Below are positions 1-11,400 of a stretch of 64,000 nt of DNA, piece after piece. Every line of letters starts with the position of its first letter. Position 1 is the stretch's first letter. The DNA is taken from NCBI RefSeq assembly GCF_000003815.2, contig NC_049992.1, forward strand, positions 5,406,481 through 5,470,480, read 5' to 3'. The notes under the pieces were generated by a model that ran no database searches, was not told the origin of the DNA, and saw only the letters and a list, made by a program, of their open reading frames with translations. Position numbers and translations under genes: made by a program. The stretch comes from Branchiostoma floridae. Its lineage: Eukaryota > Chordata > Leptocardii > Amphioxiformes > Branchiostomatidae.

Positions 1-1639
1 TCCCGACTTATGGTTCCCGACAGCGATAACGCCCGGCCCCGCGCAGCACACCACCCCTTTCAGGTGGAACTCTGGCGGCTGAACAGGGATGGAGGTCACG
101 GGGTAGTCAGGGAAAGTCTCCGCTAGGATCTTCCGACCAGCGTTATTGGACTGTGTCGAGTCACCCACGAAGAATTCTTTTCCTGTCCAAAAGAAAAGAA
201 CATACTGTTAATTGCACAACGGATAACCGCACACTTCTTACCTCCGACCTCTTCCACTCCGTTTTTGAGTTAATATTACCAAGTTTTCTGTTAATTCAAT
301 TGACATTCTGTTGTATAAATAAAAACTAAGTTGATTTATTTTATTTTAATTCACGTATGTAAATCACTGATTTTTAGTTTACCATATGTTTGCTTTCTGT
401 TATTTCAAAGTTATAATTTGTATTGTACATTTCTGTTGCTATTATTTCTGTATAGTTTTAATGTGGACTCCAGGACGACTAGTGTATTTCACTAATGAAA
501 ATCTAAATCAACCAAACCAAACCAAACCAAACCAAACCAAACCAAACCCCCAAATCCCGTGATGGTGCAGTAGGTGGATAACTTCGCTTTGTTGCACCGC
601 TTGGATTATTGTACGAAATATATGCTGGAGCGGCAAATGTGGTGTGCATGCAATTAAGCGGCTTCTACTGTACCGATTAATCTATTATAAGTTATCAACA
701 AACAAACAAACAAACAAACAAGCAAGAAGACAAACAAATGTTCCGATTCGTCATAAAAAAAAAACGACCAGTTTATTGGTTGGATTACAAACCTGTAAAT
801 ATGACGTCACCGCCCTCCAGAGTTGCTCCCTTGTCCCGTATCCTGTGTACCTCCAAACCCGAGTCCTTCAGTAACTTCTCTACACAGTCGACCTGCAAAA
901 CAGCAAGATTTCATTTATTTTATTTTATTTTACCGGGGTAAAAATCATAAACAGACCAATGTACAAAAGAGCATCGGATGCCAAGCATTCAGAATGGCGT
1001 TTTGCATGCCGAAGTTTGACTCCGACTGTTTTTCGTGTTTCTAGGATCCATCTTTTTAATGGTGAAGTTTATTTGCAAGTTCGTGCCCGAGGGCTAATTG
1101 CAAGTACATGGTATAAACATAGTAGATATACAAGTGACAATGGATAGTTATAAACAATTTTCTACTCTAATTCAATAGACGTTTCAAGTTGTAGTAGACA
1201 ATTTTTACCGTTTTCTTTATGTCTGTCGGCCGACATAAAGAAGATGGGACAAAATAGAAAGCCTAATAAAAACAACTAAACAAATATCAGTAAAGAGCCT
1301 AACTTCTGCTTGGAGAGTAGATCTTCTTACCTCTTTCCGACGTACTGTATCTACAGGCCTGGTGACCAGCGCCCTGTTGCCGACCACCACACAGGTGTCC
1401 TCCACAAACGGACAGTCCGGAGTGGACTCGTCCGCCGGCAGAACGGTCATCACGTCCAGTCCCAGGTCCCGCAGGGTCTGGGTGTAACGCGCGTGATCCT
1501 CCCGAGCTTTGACCAGGTCTATGATGTCCTTTGATCGTCTTTTCTTCCACTTGAATGCCTCGGAGTGGTCCCGAATGGAGTCAGGAATCTCGCGAACTAT
1601 GGCCCTGGAATACTGCGGTAGGCTGTGGCCTTCCGCCAT
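1..1639 (-). CDS. DDAH: DDAH, dimethylarginine dimethylaminohydrolase (partial, 5' three exons)
   Basis: Coding exons on the minus strand are 1639-1331, 892-793 and 182-1 (continuing beyond the window). Phases agree: exon 1 ends RRKE at a GTAAGA donor, exon 2 reads VDCVEKLLKDSG to GGDVIFTG, and exon 3 starts KEFFVGDSTQSNNAG. DDAH hydrolyses asymmetric methylarginines to citrulline and relieves inhibition of nitric oxide synthase. Family hallmarks visible are LPADES.PDCPFVEDT near residue 67, ALVTRP, RRKEV, GGDV.F.G and FHLKGVVCCAGPGVIAVG, which holds the catalytic-triad histidine. The catalytic cysteine lies in the missing 3' part. The start ATG at 1639 matches the family N-terminus in length. 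The gene is transcribed away from the ephexin gene that starts at 4685. Odd: the loop usually SKRTN is STQSN here. Confidence 0.94.
508..547. repeat. (AACCA)n simple repeat
   Basis: About seven tandem AACCA/AAACC units lie in the intron between DDAH exons 2 and 3. A related (AAAC)n tract is at about 700-720. Confidence 0.85.
1060..1160 (-). mobile_element. LINE 3'-end fragment in DDAH intron 1
   Basis: The stretch with CCCGAGGGCTAATTGCAAG at about 1086 matches the 3' terminal region of the LINE-like copies at 27890, 30930 and 63060. Only the terminal untranslated part is present, in the same orientation as the other copies. It lies between coding exons 1 and 2 of DDAH. Confidence 0.6.
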
Positions 1640-2107
1640 CGGCTTGGCTATGATTATCTGTTAAAGATTACGAACGAATATATCCAGTCGGTGCTTCAGT
1701 AGTAACTGCTTTTTGGCGAAAACTTGAATTAAATATTCTGCTTATATTTTGGGGAAATTATGCATAATAATTTGTACCAAAGGGACCGTTATTTGAAGTA
1801 CATACTATTATTTATTAGTTATTAACACTCATAAAACAGTGAAAGTATAGATAACTCAGTGAAAAGTCATACAACCTGAGAGAAACATGAACATGTGGCC
1901 TGCTGAAGGTGAAGTTTTAACCCGTCTTTCTGGCGCAACTAGTTTTCCGTATACCGGAAGTGACAATGAGCAGACCTGTAGCGGTGTCATGGGTCACGAC
2001 TGCAATGCAGGTCAAAGTCGGTAGAGTTAATCGTTGGTGAGGTCTTTTCTCCGGATCCGTGCTGTAACTTGGTCACAGCTTTAGAAGACAAAGGAAAAAA
2101 AAGGAAA

Positions 2108-2207
2108 NNNNNNNNNNNNNNNNNNNNNNNNNNNNNNNNNNNNNNNNNNNNNNNNNNNNNNNNNNNNNNNNNNNNNNNNNNNNNNNNNNNNNNNNNNNNN
2201 NNNNNNN
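2108..2207. other. Assembly gap (100 N)
   Basis: Exactly 100 N characters, a scaffold gap of conventional size; the real length is unknown. Confidence 0.99.
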
Positions 2208-2379
2208 CATGTTTCTGTTTTTGTTGTTGATGTTTCGGTAGCAAAATCTTTGATGAAATTGCGGCAGAATTGCAGGTCACCGTGACACCTGACTCGACCG
2301 TCACCGTCGTCTTCACAACCCCTACCGATTACTAGTATAACTACATTTAACGTTAACAATGCATCGGGAAGTTTGAAAG

Positions 2380-2509
2380 TTATGCTGTCTTTTTTTGCTG
2401 ACCACAAATATCCGGAAACACAAGCACCTGAGACAGATAAACACACACACACACACACATGTAGACGCGCGCGCGCGCACACACACACACGCACACACAC
2501 ACACACACG

Positions 2510-2548
<39 letters not shown>

Positions 2549-2650
2549 GAAGAAGAAGAAGACACACAGACACACACAGACACGCAAGCACCCACACACC
2601 GACACACACACACACGCTCACACAAGACTGTGACACGCGCGCGCGCACAT
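2380..2650. repeat. CA/GC-alternating microsatellite with dispersed-repeat tail
   Basis: A long (CA)n tract is interrupted by CG-rich alternating runs (ACGCGCGCGC). It is preceded by TGCTGACCACAAATATCCGG, the same tail that adjoins the CA tract at 29822. The microsatellite is therefore probably the end of a dispersed repeat family (see 29690-29945 and 61375-61570). Alternating purine-pyrimidine runs of this kind can adopt Z-DNA. Confidence 0.8.
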
Positions 2651-2819
2651 ATCACAAAGCAATACCTCCACTTTTCATGGAGGTAATTCAACCCACGCGG
2701 AATCAAACTAACATTAAAATGATACATGAATCAATCATAAACTACAAGCTCCGCCCCTCTGATGACCCTTTGCCATACATGGTATGTCCTGGAGTATCCT
2801 GTTACACCTGGTCTTTGTT

Positions 2820-2862
2820 ATGCAAATGAGGTGACGTCAGAGGTCAGACGACCGGAAGAAGA
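2820..2862. promoter_or_regulatory. Candidate bidirectional promoter cluster: octamer, CRE, ETS
   Basis: A perfect octamer ATGCAAAT (2820-2827) is followed 4 bases later by a perfect CRE palindrome TGACGTCA (2832-2839) and then by ACCGGAAG, an ETS-type core. The cluster lies between two divergent genes. The motif matches are seen directly; promoter function is inferred. Confidence 0.4.
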
Positions 2863-3639
2863 CCCCACTAGTTTGGGAAGCATCAAAACTTTGGCAGGGT
2901 AGCTGTAGGAAGTGACACATAAAATTACCGCGACCAGTCGTTCTTTTAGACTTGTTGGGCTCAGAAATTGTCTGGCTGTAAGTAGGAGAGGACGGATCGT
3001 TCGTCTTGGAGAAAACTTGGCGGTAAGAACGTTTTTTGTCGCTTTTTGTGGGGCGAAATTCCGTGAAACTCGTAGCGTGTCCTAGGAAAAGAGCACCTGA
3101 TGCCAAGGAGCTTGATGCTTGGACAACTTTTGTAACAACATTGCGATGCTTTCGACTTTTTATCGTCTTTTGTATATTAGCTCAGGTCTTTGAAGGGTAA
3201 TGTTTAGCCAGAATTGTTAGATTAATGGCGATTCTTCTATAACTGAGGAAAAAACGGAGGCAAAAGGATTTTTCAGACGACAGCTGAGGGAAACTTCAAA
3301 CGATAATTTGGCCTTCTCCCAGTACATTGAGAGTACACACCGTTTCGACGTACTCTCCTAGAAACTCCTCCAGCAACTCTCAAGCACAAGGAACCAAGAG
3401 TTAAATACCAAGAGAGACTATTGACTCAAATGCAAACCATGTGTTACTCAGCACCAAGAGGCCACGTCTAGCGAAATAATAGACGTTAAACGAGGACAAC
3501 AACAACAACATAATTTGGTGGGGGCGGAATCATGAGTTGCAGGAAAAATGGCGGAAATTAATCTCCAAGCAGATGTCTGTTTTGGTTGGAAGACAAGAGA
3601 CGTTCTCACACATCACGACTTAAGGGTATTAATGGGAGA

Positions 3640-4012
3640 GACCTGAGTGTTTGGGTGGCAATTGGCCTTGAAGTTAGGCTTCAGAGAGTTCGAATCCCTG
3701 ACAAGTCCCAAATGTTTGGGATTCTAGGAAATCCAGGAAGTATACACAACTATACAAACACTAGACTCAGGGGAAAATACTCGGCATCTAACAACGGTTA
3801 TTGGTGTCACGTGTGTTAGATTAAGGTGCAGCATGTTAGGAGAGTCACACCTTTAGCACATTCAAGAACCCGCAACAGTCTTTTCGAAAAGAGTAGGGAT
3901 CCTTCCCGATGTGACTGGATCTAATAAATCTGTATTGTAAAGCATGTAATTTTACTCTTCGGTACAAACCTGATCATGTGTTACTCCATTAGGTAATTTA
4001 CCATAACGCAAG
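3640..4012 (+). mobile_element. tRNA-derived SINE (copy 1)
   Basis: An A-box-like TGGCAATTGGCC is followed by a near-perfect B box, AGTTCGAATCCC (3687-3698). The body then matches the copy at 39955-40330: GAGTCACACC...AGCAC.TT.AAGAACCC, a CCTTCCCG.TGTGA block and GGTACAAACCTG. These are internal RNA polymerase III promoter elements of a tRNA-derived SINE, not a functional tRNA, since the acceptor stem is not conserved. Confidence 0.8.
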
Positions 4013-4682
4013 ACAAAAAACAGAAGTTATGACAATCTTCCGCCCAGACATCTCCAATACGCCAGAACAGTTCTGTCCCTGAAAAACAGATTGGTCTTAT
4101 CTCCAGGTAGTTGAAAACATGCCATGCCGCATATCTGACCCAGAAGTTTACTTAACCGTGACAGGTCTGTTACTAGTCTTAGTCTTTTTTTTTACAGCTG
4201 AGGTCTCTCAAGAAAGATTGCTTAACTTTAAGTAGGGCATTTTTATTCTCCAAGCAGATGTTGGGGTAACGGTAAGTGACAATATGATGCTAGGCAGTTG
4301 AAAAATGTTCCACTCAACATCTGCTTGGAGGTTTCTTTACAGAGAGTTGTGCAACTAAATGTTTATATAATGGACTGTTACTGTAGTATGAGACTGTGCA
4401 CATGTACACAATCATATGTCTATGGGTACCAGGGTAAACATACTCTTTATTGTAGTTGTAATGTAAGTTCATTATCAAATCCTTTACTAGTACTTTGCAA
4501 TGCCTACAACTTGTACAAGATAATGTTAACGTTGAATATTAATTTTGTATTTTTTTCAACATTTACATTCTTTTTTACATTCATATTACTTAGCTGGATG
4601 TTCTAAAACAGTGATTTTCAGTAGTTTAATTTTGTCCACTGACTTTGTCACTAATTAATTTCCTCCCCTCTTTTATCCCCAG

Positions 4683-5470
4683 CAATGGCAGAAGGCACTA
4701 ACGAAGGACTTTCCATCTTGGATCGAATAAAGCAATTTGACAGCAGCCCGCAATCGACCCAGCCTGTCAATCAAGTAAAACCCAAGAAACCGTCGCTCAA
4801 GAAAAGAACCGGACAAAAAGCACACATCATTTCTTCTCATGGCCACATCACCAAGTCCAAGCCACCCCCACTGACCAGGAAAATCTCTTCCCACAGGCTA
4901 GCATTGGTGGAGAACTGTGTTACATCACCAAAGTCGAAGAATGCTGACTTTTCCTCGCGGTTACCTACCAGCCCCTCGAAACCCACACAACAGAATAAAC
5001 CCGCTCTCAAACCACCTGTTGCCAATAGAAACAAACCGTTGCGGCCCATGCGGTCGCTTGACGATAACTCTAAACCTTCTCCACCTAAGGTAAAACCAAT
5101 TGTTGCAGCCAGGGCCAAAGTGAACAATGGAACAAAACAAAATACAAACAAGAACAACAATGCAGAAAATTCTGAAGTAGAAGCTCGTGAATCTACCAGC
5201 AGTATTTCAGCTCTTGCCAAAAAGTTTGAAGACGGAGTTTCCACAAAAGGACAGAGTGCACGCACAAATGGATTAGGGCAAAAGAAGCCAAAGATAGTTC
5301 AGAGAAAAATCAGCAAAGAGCCGGACAATGTTGAATTGAGGAGTCAACCCCTAAATCCGTGGCCCAGAGATGGAAGCAATTGGAACAGTCGACTAGCAGT
5401 AAAGAAGTATCGAAAACTCCTGAAAAAGTTCAAGTAAAAAAGTTACCATCTGTAGTCAACTCTACATCAG
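4683..5470 (+). CDS. Ephexin exon 1 (start codon; contains an apparent 1-base deletion)
   Basis: Acceptor TTTTATCCCCAG, then CAATGG with ATG at 4685. The frame is open to TAA at 5435-5437. However, the donor at 5470/5471 and the following exon need the frame shifted by one. In that frame (open from 5335), the sequence reads [17 protein letters not shown] then [18 protein letters not shown], low-complexity Ser/Lys-rich text like the rest of the domain. One base missing around the AA at 5334-5335 (giving VEIEESTP) is the simplest explanation. Either the assembly has an error or the allele is a frameshift. Confidence 0.85.
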
Positions 5471-8400
5471 GTATGTACACTTTGTTTATCTGATGATACA
5501 AGTATACCACAACGTAGACATATAAATATAGCAGTATAAGTGAATAACTCCAGAAAGATTAATTGTTAATTGGATTTTAGTCATAGAAGGATGTATGTTC
5601 TCATTAAATGGAAAGATTTAGCCAAGGTGATTGTTCCTTAGATTTAAAACTTTAACTATCCAACCCTTATGCTATCCAACCCAACTGTTTCAAACAATAT
5701 ACAAAGCGAATGTTGTTACAATGCCCTCAACTGAAACAAAGGGCATTGTGTCAACATTGGCTTTGTATCCTGCAGCAAAAATAGACAATGATGTCATTCC
5801 CAGCATGTTTCAGCTATTTCCTGATTTGTCGTGATCTTGACCATGGCTAATCCATCATAGACAGTTATCAGGAGTCACTTATCACAGTCTGGTAGATATT
5901 TAAATGTATCCAGGCATTTTCATTTTGGCATAGACTCATTCGATAGAGTTGAATGCATTTGTCTATCAGTGAATATATGCATATATTATGATTAATAACA
6001 GGTTTAGTAAAAAACAGCTGTTGATGAACTTGATCAGATATTCTGACAACTATCTAAAAGAGCATTTATATTATTACTAGTACTACTACTACTACTAGTA
6101 CTAGTAGTAGTGAATACCTGGCAGTGGCAGTGACTTGCCAATGTCAGCTAAAACTAAAACGTTGGCTTATTTCCTGTTGCCACACAAGAAGGCACCTGCT
6201 TATCTTCAACATCTTAATGAGGGTGTGTTGATCAATGCTTATCCTGTGTCTTAGGGCTGACCAGGATACAGAACACCTTTGTTCTTAGAACTACAGGAAG
6301 TGCAGTATCCTCATCAGCTCTAAGACAAACGTCTTGACCAACAACTTTTTTAATGAAATTGTAATTTGTATCTTCAAATTTTCAGATTTTATGTTTGCAG
6401 TTTTCATAGTGAATTCTCCATTGTGAACTGTTCTGCCTGTCTCTCACCTCATTTGCGGCGCGAATGTAAATTGCAAACATTCCATTTTTTCCTACCACAA
6501 AATCAAATCCCATTGAATTTAAGGCTTTAGGAAAATATAAACTGGTTGTAGAGAAGCAAAAAATTGAATTGGACAGGTGTAGCCTTTAAGGTCTAATGCA
6601 TTGGACTTAATTTATTTCAAACTGCAAAGGCGTTACTTGTAATCCACCAAAACAAGCAAGGAATGCGTGAGCTGTCCAATACTTGAGTGAATTACTACTA
6701 CACTGTTTGGTTTAAGCACTATTGTGACGTGTACTTGCATATAGGGTAATACTGAAAAGGCACGCAGGATAAACCATGATTGTTAACATAACAATTGTGT
6801 CTATTATGTTGTCCCAGCTGAAGTGGTTCAACCAGATATCCAGGCACCCAAGAGTTTTCTTCACCAGAATAGGTAAATTACCGTAATTATGGAGTGGAGA
6901 AGTTAATTTTATCAAATAGATCATGATGTACCTTGCCCTGTCAAACAGTACATTGTGTTTGTATTGTTGTAGACTGAGCTAACAATGATTGTACAAGGTA
7001 CAGTGTACTGGGGCACAAATTACAATGGTTTTGTAATGTTTCCTGTGTTTTTTTTGTTTTTTATTCGGGGCCATCATAATCACATCAAATGTAAAACTAT
7101 GAGAAACTTAAGTTTTTGTTATCCTGGTCTATTTGATCCATCACGAAGAAGTTTGACAAATCAAATGCTTGTAAATCATTTTTGCTCTTAGCCTGGATAT
7201 CAGACCCCAGCCCGACCTCAGAAATAATACACAATAAGTATCTTTAAGGTTGGGCGGTGTCTGATATCCAAGCTAATTTGGTCTTTTCACGATCACAATG
7301 AAGTAAAATTCATTCACTTATAGTTATACTGTAACAGTTATACAAGTAGTAGAATACAATTATAATTGTGTAGCTTGACGTTGTAGATATCTTTTTATAT
7401 GTACCTGTAAACTATTCATCAACATCAACATAGACAATATTTAAAGACAAAGAAATTGCAGACAACAGCGTGCAAAATACCCACTTGCACACTTGCACAT
7501 TGCAACCACTTTTTGCTTGGTGCAACCAACTTCTAAACTCAGGTTGCACAGGGTGCAACTTAGATTTTGAGCCTCAGAACTGGATTTGTTGTCAATGTAC
7601 TTGAATTTTAGTTTGAAACAAACATGTTTATAAGTAAAATGATTCTGTAGTAAAGGGAATATTTATTGTACCTTTTTTTCTGAAATTTTAGTGAATTGTG
7701 CAACTTGAAATTCAGTTGTGCAACCTAGATTTCGCCCCAGGTTGCACGCTGTGCAACCTGGCTCAGAAAAGTATTTTGTACACTGGACAATCATTCCTTC
7801 CTTTCAGTTTTGATTTTTCTGAACTGAACTGAACTTGATTTGTCAAATTCTCCCAGACCCAGCAGAAAGAGTAGGTCTGGTAGTAGGAAATCTCCAACAG
7901 TGAAGCCACGACCACTGCTGCCCTCAGACGGGAGAGACAAGATCACAGCTGTGACTGTCCAGGAGGAAGACTGGGATGAGGAGGAGTATGAGGATGTGCT
8001 GTTACCTCCCAGAAAGGTACAAAAAAGTATTAAATGTGTGTATAACGTCATGTTTAATAGTATGTAGATTTGGCTTCCCTGGGTACCTGCAACTTTAAAA
8101 TTGGAAATGTTTGTATTTTGTAGTGGTTTTATTTAAATCATGACCTGGAGAATATGCGCTATCACCCAAACCAAACCATGGCAGAAACTCTACTGTCTTC
8201 CAAGACAGAAGGATGCCAACAACAACTGTCACAGTGTTTGTTGCTCATGGCTCACTTTATCGGATTTTGTTAGGGACAGTTTTTATATCTAATGTAGAAC
8301 GACAACATTATTCAATTGCCCTTGTAAGGCATACATAATGTATGTGGGCATGTATGTGCGTGTGTATGTTTGTATTAGAATTTTAGTTTCAATAGTTGAA

Positions 8401-11400
8401 CAATGGATGCATTTCTTTATTTTCCAGGTGCAATCAGAAGAAAAAGCCAATGATTCTGACTCCTGGGAGACTGATGACGATGACGATTACCTACACGAAT
8501 ATCACGACATCTACGAGCCAATCGCATTCTCACCCCCAAAAAGTACCGTCGTACCAAAACCCACCTTGCCACCCCCACCAGTTCCTTCCAAGCCAGTCCG
8601 GAACAGGTTGGCTAGAAACTCGGCAGCCTCAGAAGACACGCCATCAGGAGAGGTGAATACAGTTCCCAAACCACCGAGAACAACTGGAAAAAACATCGCC
8701 CGCTCTCCCAATCCTCCCGACAGGATAGCCAGCTTGGTTGACACGGAAGAGGCCACAAGTCGACCAAAAACAGTCCCCAGAAATGTGCCGCAAATCAAAC
8801 TAGATGCGAAAAACAAGAAGATTCCTCCTGTCCTTCAAGTAGAAGGAAGCTCACCACAGACGAAGGGGAAGCACAAGGGTGTTAAGTTGTTTTTACACAA
8901 CATGTTGGCAAAATCCAAGTCAGGAGGCGACCTAACAGTACCACAACCCTCTCTAAATCCTTCGTCTTGCCCGGACACGCTCTCACCACTTGCATCTGCT
9001 GCCTTGGAAGGAAGGAATTGGAAGTCCTTAGAAAAACTTGGTGACAAGAGGGAGGAATATGAAGACATGGCGTCTACAAAGAACGGCTCTACGGGTGTAC
9101 CGAGGTTACCCCACCGCGATGACAGACCACCGGCCACCTTGCCTAGAAGAGATTTGACAGGTACATTGTTGGGTATACAAGGGTTAACACTAGTGTAGAC
9201 ATTTACAGAGTAATCATAACATGTTCTTTCCACAGGAAATGCTACTCAAGTCAAATAGCTGTGTAGATGGAATCCATGGTGTGTGGTACAGATTCTTGAC
9301 CACAGGAATGTTATTTTGGCTGGAAAAATTGTCCGCCAAGCTTTTAACTAAAATCTTGTCAAGTCATGGTCTATTGTCTTTGTTGTCAGTAAGATTGAAT
9401 GTCAGTGTTGAAGATTCCTTTGTGTTGAGCCAAAACAGTAATTTGTTAAGCAATGTTGATATCAGCTTGAAGGCATTTCTCTAGGAGTAAGTAAGTTTTG
9501 TAGATTTAGTTAGAGTGCCCAGATACCAGATATTTTTTACTTAACCTTGTAGAAAATCCCAGCAGTTTTCCTATGTTTTGAATTGAACATTTACAGTTTA
9601 AGAGAGAATAGTCCAGTGTTTGTTGTGGCTTAAGTGTATCATTTAACAATGCTCCGGCCAAGTAGAAACAATTGGCATTGGTATAATTACAAGATCCTTA
9701 CAATCTAGGGTTTTAGTGTCCTCGGCCATAAAACCACAGACTTATATTCCTACAAGAATACTTTAGTGATAGCATGACATAGTTACTGTTACAGTATAAG
9801 GATGTGATGTATATTTATTGGCTCATAAATGCTGTATTTTCCCTCCAGAGCACCAGTGGCCTTCCATGGAAGACAGCACCTACATGATCAGTGATGAGTA
9901 TCTGGATATTGTAGAGTTCCCAGCCAACCCAAACGGTGGCGATGATGAAGACCTGTATGTCTTGCCAGACGACGGAGATGATGAAGTCTATGAGGATGTT
10001 CTTGTATCGAAAGGTACGGTCAGAAAATGTCTTGAATTTACTGACGTAGATACTATTAGACAGTAATCTATTCCTTTGAACTACTTAATAGTTATACTAG
10101 GTCTAGTAATATCTCTTATATCTATAGTCTCCAGAAGCACATGTTAGATGTCTATCTATCATTGGCTATACACAAATGTACCTGTGCATGGTAATCATTG
10201 CATGTAGATTTTGAAACATTCCTGGAGTTTGTATTTTTTTGCAGTCACTTCAAATTTCTCCACTTTGAACTCCATCGTATTTTACTACTTTCAACCATTA
10301 ACTCCAAGATGCCACAAACTCTTGATTTTTTTACCTTATAGATTTTAAAAGATATGAGAATCTAAGAAATCAAATTGTAACTTCAGTTTCCTTTCACTGA
10401 ACCCCATTCATATTCTTCCAACCGTAAAGATACCATACACTCCAGGATGCTTTAACTTAAATGATATCAATGGTTTTTGTCATCTCATACAATGTATGTA
10501 TTTGTGTTTTTTCAGGAGTTCAAGACAGAAAGTTGTCGGAGCCAGCCTCAGATGTGTACATGGACTTTGACGAGGTCCCCACCCTCCAACAGCCGAACCT
10601 GCAGGAACCCTCTGGGTATGACTATGAGACTCCCATGTTCCCTGGGGGAGAGATGCCAGCCTTCCTCACACCCATCAATCAAAGGTTGGTATTGCTTTAA
10701 CTTGAACTTGAACTTTAAGGGCTTGAATTAGATTAACCATATTGTCAAGAAAAATGCAGTAACTTTTTTTTTAAATTTGCCAGCTGAGTGTAATGTTCTT
10801 TTAAAGCTATTTTATATAGCTAATCAGGTCAGTTCAGATCATCCTCTTTTGGGAGATGACACCAGTGTCTCCACTCGTTTCTGTCCAGCATTACTGATCG
10901 GAGTTCGTTGGCCTCCAGACCTGTTTCCTCGAGCATCAGCTTCCTGAGTGTGACCGAAGGGCTAATATAGCTAATATGAAGAGATAAATGGCACTGAAAT
11001 TTCAGTAAAGCCGCAGGAAGTCGAGCTGAAGATGTTTAGTTCTTTTTCATCTTAGAATCATTGATAGAACCTCAGTTAGATCTGTTCCTACAAAAGTACA
11101 ACAGTTTACTACAAGAGCAAGTAAAGAAAACAAATGAATATAAGCATCGAAATGGTACTTGCTTAAAGTATAGAATGCACATTCTCGCAACCCAACTTTG
11201 ACATCTACGTGACTGTATAGCTGATTTTACTCAGCCAAGTGTGGCGCAGGGTGCCATTAGTGATTTGTTTATCTCAGTTTGTCTACCTCTGCTTGGTGAG
11301 AGGTGACATTAAACATGACCTTTAGTTAACCCCAACAAATTCCTGCTCTACAATATCAGCAGAATGTAGCCTTAGTCTGTTAAGAAGTGCAGTACTTTCC

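Larger units (their letters stand above)
1640..4682. other. Head-to-head intergenic region DDAH / ephexin gene
   Basis: About 3 kb separate the divergent start codons. It contains an assembly gap (2108-2207), a CA microsatellite with a repeat tail (2380-2645), an octamer/CRE/ETS cluster (2820-2862) and a SINE (about 3640-4010). The 5' untranslated exon(s) of the ephexin gene must lie here, because its first coding exon starts at an acceptor (4681-4682), but I could not place them. Confidence 0.8.

Noticed and set aside
2081-2829. Several ORFs of 86-176 codons made of Cys-Val or His-Thr repeats
   Set aside because: They are translations of the CA/GC microsatellite, two of them running through the assembly gap.
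3640-4012. tRNA gene at the perfect B box
   Set aside because: No cloverleaf or acceptor stem; the shared 370-bp body with the copy at 39955 shows a SINE.
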